Assembly (NCBI GenBank): GCA_027475525.1
Contig: JAMWFC010000046.1
Span: forward strand, 2,480,001-2,544,000
Origin: Macrolepiota albuminosa
Lineage: Eukaryota; Basidiomycota; Agaricomycetes; Agaricales; Agaricaceae
Direction of reading: 5' to 3'
Length of the DNA stretch: 64,000 bases
Under the pieces are notes generated by a model. The model did no database searches. It saw only the letters and a program-made list of their open reading frames with translations, and was not told the origin of the DNA. Below are positions 13,136 through 25,990 of this stretch, piece after piece (position 1 is the stretch's first letter; every line of letters begins with the position of its first letter). A program made the position numbers and the translations under genes.

Positions 13136-13867
13136 AATGATGGGAATTAATCAATTTGACCCTCACCATGGAGGCTAGCTATATAGCCAAATATGCAAAT
13201 ACCACTTTTCTCATCCCATGTTTAAAACAAAACAAAGCTGATGCATCAATATATCAACAATAATGACTTGTTTCATCACATGGTCACAAGGCTCATTTTT
13301 CTGCCCTTATGAGGGACAAGCACATAGGAATAAACTGGGATACACCTTGACAAATGATTAATAGATGAGAATATGAGTGCTACTTTTGGTGAACAGGGGG
13401 ACTTCATGCATATGGACAAATGAATTGAACTATTTCATTCTCTGCTAGCATGTGATTTCTTGAACATATGATAAGGAGGTTGAAAATAAGGTCAAGGCAG
13501 CAATCGCACATACAAGTTGTGGACAAGTGAAGTCTAAGTTTGCTATCTTGGGAATAGAGTGTATTTGCAGGTTAATTCTATTTGTAAATGCGTAAACACA
13601 TAATTGAAGCCTGCCCAAGATACAAAGAATACCAACATGTACCGCAAGAGGCAGACAAATGAATGGAACTGGGAAAACTGCTGGGTACAAAAGGAGGGGT
13701 CTCCTGACCAGATGGTGGTTCAAGTTCAAGTTTGCCCTCCAAGGCAAATTTTCTTTGTTCAAAGGCTTGGAATAACAGGTTTCCTTTTCAATTTTTTTGG
13801 GGGAAACACAACTGGTAGTAAGCCCAAGCCGATCATCAGTCCCAAAAAAACTTTATCATTAATCATC
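13136..13867. other. Intergenic upstream of aminodeoxychorismate lyase, nothing recognised
   Basis: AT-rich sequence with overlapping opposite-strand frames of low coding quality, including a plus-strand frame starting at 13604 that reads into the real gene's first exon. It probably marks the right margin of the transposon island and the promoter of the next gene. No clear TATA box is seen. Confidence 0.35.
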
Positions 13868-14726
13868 ATGACTCCAACTCACCAAGTGTATGAATTGCTC
13901 AGCTCAACACGTTTTGACCCCTTCCTTCTCACATTAAGATGGAATGACGATGAAGATGGACCTTCAGATTTTTTACTTCTACGCTATCATTTCGATCGAC
14001 TGACTGCGGCGGCTGAGTGCCATGACTGGGACCAGGCCAAGTCGTCTTTAACCTCATACGATGAATTCAAGACTCTTTGCCAGAATGCAGTTGCGAAGGA
14101 CAATAAAAATGGCCCAGGGGCGCTTAAGGTAAACCAAAGTAAGCATGATCCCTGGAGCAAGTAGCTGATATATATCTTGCAAGGTCCGCTTCACACTATC
14201 TCGATCTGGAAAGATGGCAGTGACAACTTCAGCGGTCGCACCCCTCCTATCGGACCCCTCATCTGCATCATCCTCTCATCTTCTGACTGATTATCAACCA
14301 CTGTTCGGTCCTGTTTTCTCTATCTTCCTTGATTCGACAGCCTGTCCTCGTTCCATTTTCACATCCACAAAGACCACCCACCGGTTGCATTACGACGATG
14401 CACGACGTCGAGTTAATCTACCTCCTGTTACCCAGGAGCCTTTGACGGCCGACGTTTTACTGTACAATGAGGTTGGGTTGGTTACCGAAGCATCCCTTTA
14501 CAATATCGCTGTCTACAGAGCATGCCGGTGGCTAACACCTCCATCATCGACTGGATGTCTACTTGGAGTCTTTCGGCGATGGCTTCTAGAACAGAGCCGG
14601 ATCCACGAAGATAAAGAAGGTCAGTTAACTCGGGACAGCATCAAAGAGGGCGAATGGGTTCTACTATTCAATGCTGTAAATGGATGTCGTTTAGGCAGGA
14701 TCGTATCTGGCGTGTATTCAGAATGA
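13868..14726 (+). CDS. ABZ2: 4-amino-4-deoxychorismate lyase (class IV PLP enzyme, p-aminobenzoate/folate)
   Basis: Converts aminodeoxychorismate to p-aminobenzoate and pyruvate for folate synthesis. One intron (about 14130-14184) joins MTPTHQVYELL...GPGALK to VRFTLSRSGKMAVTT. Family landmarks: LLLRYHFDRLTAA near the N-terminus; STKTTHRLHYDDAR, where the Lys is the likely PLP-binding residue; LLYNEVGLVTEASLYNIAVY with the conserved Glu; WLTPPSSTGCLLGVFRRWLL; and a C-terminus LLFNAVNGCRLGRI. The protein is about 270 residues, a normal length. The ATG at 13868 was preferred to an upstream in-frame start at 13604 because homology begins there. The gene ends 38 bp from the convergent UTP13 gene. 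Confidence 0.85.
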
Positions 14727-14764
14727 CAATGTGTGTAGGACTAGCCAATGGTAAGTTGATTCAA

Positions 14765-17700
14765 TCAGACAACGCTATCTACCTCCATATCGTTGAATGT
14801 TCCGTCATCCATTTCACCCAGAATGTAATCCACCATATAACTATCCTGTATCAGCTTGTTCATCCTGGACAAGTGTCGCTCTGTATATGGAATGAAAGCG
14901 TCAACGAATTCTTTCAGCGACGAACCAGGTCTGGACATCGCTCTTGAATCACCAATCAAAGCAGCCTCGTCCTGTTCATCCCCAAAGGCCTTTAAGACAT
15001 CGTCTGCTGACCTTAGTTTTAGTATGGCATACATCACGCCCTGCGCGATTCGGCTAGTTTTCGCGTTCGTATTCCAGTCTCTGACAAAGTGGAGCAATTT
15101 GGCTAGTTCAGACCCGCCAATGGTCCGTATGACTTCATCGACAGAATATTGCCCCGTGATTGACGCAGGGTCCACACCAACCATTTGCACGTCTCTGAAA
15201 AGTGACAGTAATCTACCTGGGTGTTGCATTGCCAAGGCCAATTGAATTGCCTGGCGATAATCGTTTATCGCAAGATAGTTCTGGAAGTCTTGCTCCCTGT
15301 CCATGAGATATACATTGAGCAACAGGGTTGGGGAAAAGGAGAGAACGTAACTCACTTTTGCACTAGATTAACACGTGCTGCCTCCTTCTCGTCGTTCTTT
15401 TCTTCGGTGCAGTCCTCCCAAAAAGTGACGACTGAATCAGCGGCGCCAGATAAGATACGCCTTCCGTCATCGCTGACAGCAAGCGCCCACACCTAGTACA
15501 TAATGTTAAATCAGAAGAAAGAGGAGGAAACAAAGACCTACTTTGTCTTCATGGTTATCCAAAGTAGTGACGCACTCCTCAGCTTTTATGTCCCACAGCT
15601 TGACGAGCCCGTCGGAAGATGTGCTCACAATTTGCAGGCCAACGTTCAAGAAATCTACTCTTAGCACGGAGTTCGTATGGCCCTCAAAAGTCTTCAGGCA
15701 TGAAAAGTCATCTAGGCTCCATAGCTTCACAGTTTTGTCGCCACTTCCCGTCGCAAGAATCCTCTCCGCCCGGCTGAATCGCACAGTCCAAACACCTCGC
15801 TTATGGCCCTTACAAGTTCCCAACAATTTGAGCTCTCCACGTGGAGCTCTGCCTCCTGAACCTGCAATGTATTCTATACTGAATACCTTAGCAGTTCGAT
15901 CCTGAGATCCCGAAACGAGCCATCTATCATTAGGCGAAATGTCTAGGGCATTGATATCTTTGTCGTGAGCTTTATGAGTGCATAAACTTTTACACCGCGA
16001 AGGTTCGGCTTCGTCATCCTGGGATACCAGAGGAATCCCTGTTAGATCCCACATTTTTATTGTTCGATCCTGGCTTCCGGTAAACATGAACTGAGGATAA
16101 TTCAATCCTTCAACTTTGTCAGCTTTCTTCGAGACGGAGATTGCGCCAATGCTTTCAGCATGTCCTTCACATATACCAACACAACTATAGCCCCAGTCCA
16201 CAACAGGAGCCATAGGCTTTGCCCTCAAAGGAGCCCACAACCTCGCAGAGCGATCCTTACTGCCACTGGCGAGCAAGTGTCCATTAGCACCTTGGTCCAG
16301 CGCGAGAACAACGTCAGTATGGCCATCAAGGAGACGCGCATCGAAGGTGCGTATGTCATAGATGCGGATGAGAGAGGAGTTGGTTGCTAATGCCAGGTGA
16401 GAATCGCGTTCCTTTACTGTAGAAAGGGAGAAAGCGGGAGAAAGAAATGTTGTGTCCACAATTTCATCATTGTAACCTATAAGCTGCCGCGTTAACGATT
16501 GTGTCGAGAGGGAATAAAAGATGATGTTTTGGTCGGCGTGGACGGAAACGACACTTGAAGTTGCGGGAACATACCTAAGAAAATCGTTAGGATGAATAAA
16601 TATAACCAATAATTCAGACCCACATGACATCAACTATCTGCCTTTGCTCTTCTTGATCATCGGTGACCTTCGTAAAATCTTTACCAAAAGAAAAAAGGAC
16701 ATTTCCATCCTTGCCATCCCAAATCCTGACAACGCCTTTCTCCCCACCTGTATAGAAACGGATGACATCTGAGCCCGAACTAGATCCTGTGAGATCCTCG
16801 TCTGGCCGGAGAATTCCAAGAGCCTCGACCCGTTCTAGGACTGGAATAGTCCTTACAAGTGTAGGCGAAAAGGCCTTATTCTTCCCTTTCCCTTTGCCCT
16901 TCCCGCTGGGGGACTGCAGCGGAGCCTGATTCGAGGAGAGATCCCATATAAGGACCACTGAATCTCGACCACCGCTGACAAGCCATTTACCGTCAAGTGA
17001 TACATCAAGGCCACGCGGAACAGAATAGTGGCCTTCTAGAACTGCCTCCGGCTTTCCACCACGAGCGGACTCTGACGTCGCAGTCAAGTCAAAGACCCTA
17101 AGCCGAGTATCCACAGAACCGGTGATTAAACGCATCTTTTGTTGGCGAGCGACGGAAGACATATCCTGAGGATAATCAAAAGCCAAAGCGCTTACTATGC
17201 CACCATGACCTTTGAAGACATGCGTGACAAACCCATTGCGGATATTCCAGACTTTGACAACGCCGTCTGCCGATCCAGAGGCGAGGTAAGTAGAAGTAGG
17301 GTCAACCTTGCAAACGTGGACAGGAGCCTCGTGCGCGCGTGATATGACGCGGACGGGATGAACTAATTTACTTGGAGGTGTTGTTGTCGGAATCTCGTAT
17401 ATCCGTAGGGAAAGCGACGCCGTAAAAACAAGAAGATGACTAGAAGATGGAGTTGTGCAGAGAGAATTGATGGTCGTGGTGTCCTATAATTCTTGGGTAT
17501 GATCAATCTAACTCTAGCTTATTGGACTCAAAACGACATACGCTCGCAAAACGACATATTTCGATCCCAGAGGATATTTCTGTCAAAAGGATCTCCTCAG
17601 AAACACACGTCACAATCTTGTTTCCATCCGAGGCAATGGCGACTGGTCCAGAAGTAGAGAGAGGCCCAATAGAACGCGCATTTTTGAATCTGGAACTTTT

Positions 17701-17777
17701 TGAGCACGAGAAACATCGTAATATAGCGAAATCACGCACGCAGTCTTAAGCTTTGGACGCCCAAGAGTTACAGTCAT
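14765..17777 (-). CDS. UTP13: U3 snoRNP/SSU-processome WD40 protein Utp13 (TBL3)
   Basis: A nucleolar scaffold of the UTP-B complex needed for 18S rRNA maturation. The first exon is short: the ATG at 17777 gives MTVTLGRPKLKTA, joined by an intron of about 45 nt to SRFKNARSIGPLSTSGPVAI. Two WD40 propellers follow, with recurring repeat ends such as GSADGVVKVWNI, GGRDSVVLIWDL, GSKDRSARLWAP, GSQDRTIKMWDL, GSQDRTAKVFSI, GSGDKTVKLWSL and SSDGLVKLWDI. A Gly/Lys insert (GKGKGKGKNK) sits between blades. The C-terminal Utp13 helical domain starts near EQDFQNYLAINDYRQAIQLA and runs to the stop at 14765. The total is about 900 residues, as expected. At least five introns are inferred, including those near 17490, 16600, 15520 and 15360. 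Confidence 0.93.
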
Positions 17778-17949
17778 GGCGACGCTCGAATGTCAGCGTG
17801 TGATAGAAAAATACTTTGTTTGTCCGCGTTTGACAAGGTGAAACGCCGTCCTCTGGCCGAAGGTCAGAAATTGTAAGTAGCTACAAATAATGTATTTAAA
17901 TGAGCTCTAGGTAGTGCACCGATACATATTTATACCATCAGGCCATCAG

Positions 17950-19241
17950 TTATCGGTGAACGTCCGAAACGCATGAGAAACGCGATCTGTCGATATGGGG
18001 AGAACAGGAAATGAACGCATTCAATGCCTCTTCTGCCTTTATTCTTCTTTTTTCTTCGTTGTTCAACATCCTCTCCAAATCCGACTTTCTTCTCGTCTCT
18101 ATGTCAAACCGCTGTTCAACAGCCTGAAGGGCATCACGTGTTCGAGATGCTTCTGTCTGTACTTGTAGCAACTGGTCGGAAACACGGAGTGAAAGTGAGA
18201 TGGAATCCGATAATTGACGCCGCAGGACTGAAATTTCGGCTTGCAAGGAATCGATAATGGTGTTTGAATTTTGGAAGATGGAGGAAGTGGGTGGACTCAA
18301 GACCTGTGGTGTTTGAGAGGGTGGGTATGCACTTAAACCCGACGCCGTTAGGGAATTTCGTCGATCCATTGGGTGTACAAGTTCCTCTTCACTTTCGCAG
18401 TCTTCCTCCGAAATATCTGTAACGACGTGGCAGTCCACAAGATCCTGTTTATCCCTGAGATCGTCGAGGTCAAGCAGGTCCGAAGATGGTAGGCGAACCC
18501 CGTCGAGACTGTGCTTGCATTCCTCATCCTCATTAAGTAAAGAATAGAGCTGATCCTTATCCAAGGGAGACTTTCGTGGCCGACCCCTCTTCTTTGCAGG
18601 AAGAGGTAATCCATCCGGAGCATCCTTAATCTGGCGACCTCTCTTACGCGGTCTCTTGGTACCTGGAGGTGCAGACAAGTTCACGGTCCAGTACGAGCCA
18701 AACCCTGGATCAGTTACGGGTCGCGGCTGACGTTCAAATAACCTGTTCAGTGATAGATGATGCCGCACGGATTGCTGTTAATCCTGTCAATTATGTTGAG
18801 ATATGTATAGAATACGAACATCACCTTCCATGTGGGTCCAGCGGTCCTGTAGTAAGCATATTTATTCTCCATTGCCGCGTATATTTCACGTATCGTGAGT
18901 CGTTGACGCGAACTTCCCAGAATAGCACAGCGAAGAATAACAGGTAGCGTATGTTGAGGCCTCCCGTCAGTATTAGGTAAACAAGCGAGACTGTTCGGAC
19001 AATCGGGGTGAACTTCATGGTTTTTGTATAGTAATTCTTCCGCCGTGAGATTATCGCTCGAATCTGAAACGAAGGAGGTTTCCGGAGACGATGGTACTTC
19101 ACTTGTTGACGCTTGGTCCATGTTTAAAATAAGTCTGGTCGTGGAATGAGCCAAGGACACCACAGAACACTGCATTGATGCAGACCTGACTGTGCGACGC
19201 CTGCCATCTTCTGGGTTGAGAATGTTGCGAAGGCTAGCCAT
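17950..19241 (-). CDS. Forkhead-domain transcription factor with AT-hook and coiled coil
   Basis: Predicted nuclear DNA-binding regulator. The forkhead (winged-helix) domain is central to the N-terminal half: LPVILRCAILGSSRQRLTIR, then EIYAAMENKYAYYRTAGPTWK, then after a 46-nt intron QSVRHHLSLNRLFERQPRPV and GFGSYWTVNL. The helix-3 recognition sequence SVRHHLSLNRLF is intact. Right after it lies a basic segment with a GRPRK AT-hook (KKRGRPRKSP). An acidic middle follows, then a C-terminal coiled coil (IIDSLQAEISVLRRQLSDSI onward). The N-terminus from ATG 19241 contains a stretch (residues about 20-40) that could be an unrecognised intron. Target genes cannot be deduced. Confidence 0.85.
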
Positions 19242-19436
19242 CGTTGATGTCTAAAAGGGTGGCGGTCGAAAGTACTTGCCATTGTGGAAGATCGACTATA
19301 GACGGATTACCTAACATCACGATCGACCATTCTTATCTGAAAATAGAACAAAGTAAATTATTATGCCCAAATTAGAATATGTACAACAAATAATCTGCCG
19401 GCGAATCTACCCTCCTGCAGAGATGGACAGGATATG

Positions 19437-22400
19437 TCATAGGCCATAGCTGTTGTAATTATAATTATACGCGGCATCCGAAACAGGGACCGAGTTCCAA
19501 CCACTTGCTACCCTGGTTCCTGGAGCATTTACTGTTGAAGGACCAATATTATTTCTGGTTCCATATTCCACCGTAGACGCCGATGGCGCAACTTCTTGTG
19601 TTCGCGGCCACCATTCGTAGCCCGGATAATATGACGTAGAAGCCTCAATTCCTGGGATATGTAAACCTAGCATGTGGGCCATAATTCGTGTGCCCAACTC
19701 CTGGACTCCAGTATTCCCTTCGCTCGCATTGGAATCGTACACAGGGAGAGCTTCTTGGTGAAAATACCCAGAGCTTTTTTCTTGCCCAAAAGCAGCATCT
19801 GCTGGTCTTTTGGGGCGATCTAGGAAGGTAATCTGAGGAGGTAGGTCATTTGAACCCATTTTAACGCCATTTAGAAGCTCCCATGCGCGGGAAGCACTTG
19901 GCCAAACGACCTTTGACACGTCAATTTCAATGCAATGGCTATGGGAACCATAGAATGTACCTGCATATCTTTTAAAGCTTCCATACACTGCTGGAAGCCA
20001 AGTGAAGCCTGGACATGCAAAGGACGAAGTGTGACTAGAGAAAAAATCTACAGCGATGCAGAGGTACCCATGGAAACACCTACGAGTCAAAATGTGCATT
20101 ACCCTGGCATGTTATGTTTGAAAGCAGTGTTAACGTCATTGCATATTGTTGATAAGGAAACCTTACGCTGCATTAAGGATATAGGATGTCAAGAACGATG
20201 AACCTCGCTTTAAAGAAAATGTTTCGCGATAAATGGTGGCTGAATAAGACGATGGATAAGTTTCCTTCGAGCCAATACGGGACAAGTCTCAATACCAATT
20301 GCGCTTAAATGGATAGCTGCACCTTGCGCGAGATCGAAAGCTTTAAATTCGGCAGTACTACCGGACGTTGGTTCGATGCTAAGAAAAATAAGGACAGAAT
20401 TGTAATCAGAAGAAGAAAATTGCATACCCTTTCCAATTAGGTATACTGTTAAAATATAAGTAACGGAATCGAGAGCAACAAGACGAACCCACAAGGCCCG
20501 ATTAAGTAAAAGGACCGCACCCCAGTATTTGATATGGAGGAATAGGATATGTGGAGGTGGTGCTGACCGCCTACTTGTAGTTTCGAATCGAATTGATTCA
20601 GGAAGTCCGATATACCATTGATCCAGGCGCGATTCAATTTCGGTATAAAATGCTCTTCTTGTTGCATGTGGTACATGGCGAATGGAATAGATTTTATCAA
20701 CGATGGAGCCAGTGATCATACCTTAATGTATGATTTAAGCATTGTGTAGAAGACCTCTGGCTATAAATGGAATGACACACATAGACTTGCCACAGCACGC
20801 CAACAAGTTGACATCCGTCCCGGAACAGGGCCATATGTGGGATCCAAGTGATTCGCCGTAATAGGTGGCCATAACTCTTGGTCTACTTTCTGATCGAACA
20901 GTGAAAAATAAATGTGGCTATCAGACTGATGGAGAAATACTTACATCATCTACATTCGGGAGAGGTACATCAAAGTCACCCTCCTTGATGACAATGGGTC
21001 GTCCTAAGGGCTTTTTAGTCAAGTTAATGCGAACAAACCCATAAAAAAATCGACCTAAATACACAGACCCGTAGCTATATCGAAGAACAGGAAGATTACA
21101 AAATCGCTCAGCCCAGTCCGCAAAGGGGCCTTACCTGTCAGCAATGCAGCACGCCCACCATATCCGAACACGAGTCTCAATCTCTGCAGGGGAAAAAAGA
21201 TTGTGACTGTGACTTTTCCAGTTCGAAGAGTCACAATTTAGTCCAAGGTCAGTTGCCTAATGCTCAGACTATCAGAAAGACTACTGTTGCTAAGCAAGTA
21301 CACCAACCATGCGAATAGCCATGCCTGATGCGGCGATTAGAACGCGTTTGATACATTGTATCCCATATTACGTACCAGTAAATAACCATGCTTGCTCCTG
21401 AGAACCTTCAAAAGATTGGTCATCATCAGAGTGGAGATAGATAGTCTGGATGAACTTAAGCGTACCGATACCAAATTCACGATACCCCAGAAGAAGTAAA
21501 GACTGGACGGTTGATGGCCGCGATTCATGAAAAACTTGAGCTAGAGAACTGGCTTGAAACCGAGACTTTAAGAAAAGGATAGGCGGCTCACTTAAGATTG
21601 CACGAGCACTATCTAAATAATCACATCCAGCCTCCCACATCTTACCTCGCACATGAAGTGGCATTTGATCGTTACAAAATCGAGCCGTGATCGCAAAAAT
21701 AGAGAAAAGTAGTAATGGTGTAACTTCTTGGGAGGACTCGGGACGAGGGGAGCCTGGCCTTTGTTGCGGAGACATAGATTGTGGATTTAAGGCGCTGTTC
21801 CATTGTTAAAGTCAGTGCAAAAGGTATATATGGCAAACATACTTCTGTTTCCTGTGCTTCATCTGTCAAAGTAATCGGTTGTGTAGACAGTAAAAACACG
21901 AACTGTGAGTTGTATTGCGCCAAAAACCCGGATTTGTGGAGAACTGGAAACATAGGGTGTACATATGTGAAGTAGAGATCCAACAGTCGATCTTGAATAT
22001 GGATTTCAGGTAGGAATGGGGTCTTGACATGATCTGAATAGCTCTTCGGGGACTTGGAAGCAGGCCAAATCCTTGACATAGGCAATCTCCTATGTAAAAT
22101 TTTCAATGATGTCAGCTGCAGAACAATAGTATGGTGGCATACCATATACCGCCTTCTACACGGTCATCGGTCCGATTGTTCTTTCCGATCAAGTGCAAAC
22201 CACTAGTTCTACCATGGAAGCGCACCTGAAAAGAAATGATGAATAAAGAAAGCTGGACTGTATAGATGTATCCTACTTCTCTATTTTCATCCAAAGAAAG
22301 CTCTCCTATAGCTTCCGCGGTTGCCTTAAGGTCTTCCTCCCCTTCAGCTATGTGAATGATTGAGAATGCATCTCCGGAGAAATAAGCGAACAACACACCG

Positions 22401-23372
22401 GCATCCATAGTATACAAGCCCTTCCAGTCAGGATGAGGATGGGGTGAAATACTGTCGACTCTCCTTCGTCGGGCAATTCTTGGATTATCCCAACTCGAGG
22501 AGGACGATGATGACGCTAGATGCTGAGACAGGCTGTCCTGCCACTCCTTAGTAGGAATCACGGAAAGGCCGTTGTCTATGAATCATGTTGGATTGTAGCA
22601 CCCGAGAAGACTAAATACAAGAACTGCTTACCCATGTTTGAGGAAACTATCTCACGGGAAACTCTGGATTGTCGTCGTGCTCGTGCCGAGTCCCGATATG
22701 ACATACTACTCTCGCTATCCTTCAAAATAGATGCAAAAAAATCTTCCTTGGTTGCACCGTGGAGTTGGCGACCAGACGGACCCTATTTCACACTGTGTTG
22801 TGAGATAAAGCGGTGAAGCAAAGACGTAGTCATACATAGGGGCCATTGTCAACCCTTCGAATAATTTCTTGTGCGAGATCATCCTGCTTCAGGTCAGAAA
22901 CGAGGCTTTGGACTCGCGGATCAGGGCATTGAATGATCGCGCCGAGTAAGGATTCGACTTGGTGCCAACGTTGTTCAATAGCGTGGATGTACCCTTTCGG
23001 CGGGCCACGTTTATAACTTGGTCCTAATGTCCACAACGTTCAGTTGCGTTCAGTTAATAATAATGAAAGCCATCACCTAGGAATGTGCAAGCTAAAGACT
23101 TTGTGAAAATGATACAATCACATGCGAGATAAGGATAACACACCTGTTGCAGCCAAGGCACAGCTTTTGCAAACACCTGAGTCTCCTGACACACGCTCGC
23201 ATTTGCTTTTAGTTTTACGGCACTGATCACAAGCTAGATTAGGGAGTAAGAAGTTAGAAAGATAAAGCATAGGAAGAGGAAAAAGACTACCTCTGCTGCT
23301 TCTCTTCCTGCTGGACGTGGGCACTTCATGGTTCGTGTCGTCGTCAGAATGGTCAGAATAGTGCCAGTCCAT
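19437..23372 (-). CDS. Zn2Cys6 transcription factor with fungal_trans domain (XlnR-like group)
   Basis: A fungal-specific binuclear zinc cluster regulator. The ATG at 23372 gives MDWHYSDHSDDDTNHEVP and a basic stretch. The zinc cluster is ACDQCRKTKSKCERVSGDSG then VCKSCALAA. The sixth Cys lies in a 15-nt microexon (23077-23091) encoding CTFLG, joined to PSYKRGPPKGYIHAIEQRWH, a linker signature of this group. Downstream exons carry the fungal_trans middle-homology region: LPEIHIQDRLLDLYFTYVHP, MFPVLHKSGFLAQYNSQ, and, between 21550 and 20900, QSLLLLGYREFGIG, MAIRMAIDLGLNCD, IETRVRIWWACCIAD and YLGRPMVIKEGDFDVPLP. The C-terminus is Gly/Asn/Tyr-rich, ending NYNYNSYGL. About ten short introns are needed; the boundaries between 20.2 and 22.1 kb are approximate. 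Sugar or cellulase-type control is typical of relatives but not shown here. Confidence 0.82.
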
Positions 23373-23596
23373 GATAGCTGTTCGGTGAGAATCCTGTGGA
23401 TTTCTGTCAGTAATTATATTTGCCGACCCAAACGAGACGTAAGGCACGTGACACTACGTAACCACTTGAAATTGCTTATTAGTCAGCTAGTAATTCATTC
23501 CAATTCTGTTATTCTGACAAGAAAAACCCGTGATCGGCTTCGCCGTCGGCCGGCACCGATGGTAAAATATACAATGTTGGGTATAACAAAGGTAAA

Positions 23597-24773
23597 CTAC
23601 TTGAGAGGGCTGAATGAAAGGGGTTTCAGAATGAAGGAGTCCATGGACTTTGCCAATTGTGCCGTCTATACGAAGCACGTTTAGAATTTCATTAATCTGT
23701 GGCTGTCCCAAACTCGCCTTAGACACGGTCTCAGCCCAGCCATCAATTCGCCATGCCTGTTCACGCAATTCCTTGCGTGCTTCAAGGCTACTAAACATGA
23801 GGTCAGACGGCGTCGCATGATCAATCGCGTCAAACACACGGGTATTGCCATAGGTGATGTACCTGATGGAGTCTTCCAACTTGCGAAAACCACGCGCCAA
23901 CAGGGGCTGTCAAATTTCTTCGTGCCTCAATGCCTCTTCGCCTATGTCAAAATTACCCTTGGGAAGTGACCGACATCGACTCTTGAACATACCACGCAGA
24001 CTCCCACTCCAATAATGTGCCTGGCTGAAGAGTATAAGACCTCAATTCAAAAATTCCTCCCTGAGCACGTGGGGGCGCAGAGGGGAAGAACGCAAACTCT
24101 TGATTCAATTGAGAAGACCTTGATTGCAGGTAAGGCAACATTGCCCGAAAAGCTTTGACGTGCTAAATAGAGTAAAATCTGAATTGATCGTTTGATACTT
24201 TGAAATGAAAGGCGTACTTCCGGCGATGATCGCACAAGGTTAATGGTCTTGTCGAGTCCGCCATAATTCTCGTATTCCAAGATGTGCACGAAAGTATCTT
24301 GCTCCCCTACAAGAGTTTCCCAGCTGCCGGTCAACTTGGCATTCAATGTTGGATCATTCTTGATTCCCAAATAATATGTTTCGCTATAGGAGTGTGATTG
24401 AAGGACATTTTTCAGAACCACCGTCTGACACCTACGCCGCATTTTTATACTCCTCAATTTGATCAGGTTTGACACGGTGGGCTGTTCATCACAAACGGTC
24501 AACGGCGTATTAATAACGTAGAAATCAAGACATACTTTCAAAACCATGGACATATTTGCCACGGCCTACGATGCGTGAATGTTGCATATTCTCTAATTCT
24601 CCATCTTTCTTTGCTTCCGGTGAACCATGCAGGAGCGACTACGGAGTCAGCATCATTCTGGGACAAAGGTTTGGAACCAGGGATATATACGGTACCTTTA
24701 CGGATATGGACCTTGACTTGGAAGACGACGTTATAGAGGGGATAATAAGTCGACGAGAGATTATAGACGCCAT
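23597..24773 (-). CDS. NIPSNAP-family mitochondrial protein
   Basis: A mitochondrial protein with tandem dimeric alpha-beta barrel (NIPSNAP) domains. In animals relatives sit on mitochondria and recruit mitophagy receptors; the fungal role is poorly known. The ATG at 24773 starts MASIISRRLIIPSITSSSKS, an Arg/Ser-rich sequence without acids that fits a matrix-targeting peptide. After an intron comes SLLHGSPEAKKDGELENMQH, then RIVGRGKYVHGFE, THRVKPDQIEEYKNAAETYY, LTGSWETLVGEQDTFVHILE, GGIFELRSYTLQPGTLLEWE, RRGIEARRNLTAPVGAWFSQ, VGRLHQVHHLWQYPSLEAR, and the end ILKPLSFSPLK with TAG at 23597. Six introns are inferred. The last (23666-23717) appears to be GC-AG; it restores the family sequence AETVSKTAQL. 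Confidence 0.88.
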
Positions 24774-25008
24774 GAAGACAGAACCGAAGCTGGGTGAGGG
24801 CGGGTTCAAGGGCTGGTACACGTCAACCTTAGATAAATTCAAATTGATGGAGTCCCGAACAATTGGCTCAACCCCGTGTTAGTCACGAGTCGTGTAACAA
24901 GCGCCCTGAGTTGGCCGTTTTAAGGTTATATATGATATTACAGAAGTAGGACTACAAGCAAGGGATCTGGTATTGAAATGAGTCCGGAATTCACAACGGT
25001 ACTCTCTC

Positions 25009-25776
25009 CTAGTCCATTCTTCCTTTAAGCGTTCGTGTAACAACTTTGTCCTTCGTTCTAATGGGAACGTAAACACAGTCGACGGATAAGAAACGACGGG
25101 TACTCACATGACATGCACTATGGCACCCCACCCCGAGAATGCATCTCGATCCACTGCGTTCAAGAGAGTCTGAGAGATTGTTTCAAACAAGTCCTCTGGC
25201 TCCAAATCAGGTTCCCACAGGCCTTCCGCCACGCCATATAACTTGGAGCTCGCGGTACCAGCAACGACAAAGTCTTTGGCAAAGTTCAAACATCCAATGA
25301 GATCAGTTGCAGCTATGAAGGGCTTAAAACCGCCAGATGGTGTTTTTGATAAGCCTGCCATTACAGGTTCAATGAAATATGGTCCGAATCGATGCTCATA
25401 CAATGTTGATGAAACAAGGTGGGCGAATGTTTCTGGTTCAATCTCTCGCTCCTCCTTGATCGTGTACATGTTGACACGGAAGCGAAATCGTTCTCGTCTA
25501 CATAGATTGTCAGCACAAAATCACCTTCGAACACGACTAAGGGGTACAATGTTGTAACGTCGGTCGCAAGGCCAGGAAGCCCGATGTAGATACGGTCTGT
25601 CACTGGGAAGATCTTACACAGACGTCAAGTCATGAAGATAAGATGAGAAAAAATGCACATGCCCTCTGAAAATTCGACGAAATGCTGAGTGCTTGGTTTC
25701 CAAGACGCAAATCCGAGGCAATCGCTACACAATCCTTGCCCACCATGGCGATCACGGAGCCACCGTTATGTTCCAT
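25009..25776 (-). CDS. PUP3: 20S proteasome subunit beta-3
   Basis: A non-catalytic beta subunit of the 20S proteasome core. The ATG at 25776 gives MEHNGGSVIAMVGKDCVAIA and SDLRLGNQALSISSNFQR. This is joined across a GC-AG intron (25613-25662) to IFPVTDRIYIGLPGLATDVT. The next join gives RERFRFRVNMYTIKEERE, followed by IEPETFAHLVSSTLYEHRFG, PYFIEPVMAGLS, NAVDRDAFSGWGAIVHV and the last exon ITKDKVVTRTLKGRMD, stop at 25009. Length and order match the family. A tiny upstream exon could add Met-Ser-Ile before MEHNGG, as in homologues that begin MSIM; I kept the first supported ATG. The gene is divergent from the MoaA-MoaC gene, with 214 bp between starts. Confidence 0.9.
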
Positions 25777-25990
25777 TATAGACTGGAGGACGTTAACCAG
25801 CAGAAGCAAATGTGGAAATAAGTACCTGCCATTTTCACTGTTCGCAGGGAGATTGAAGCATACGTTTGCTTGACTTACGCGTTCCAAGTGGAGAGTGACG
25901 CGTCGTCTGGTCACACACAGGGTGCAGTCACGGTCTTTCCTTATCGTTTCTTCAAGAGCATGACTTGAACCGGACTTGAGACCTGCCATC

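Noticed and set aside
24556..24882. Plus-strand 108-codon frame opposite the NIPSNAP gene
   Set aside because: It is a shadow: the minus strand encodes the NIPSNAP presequence and first conserved exon with proper splice sites.
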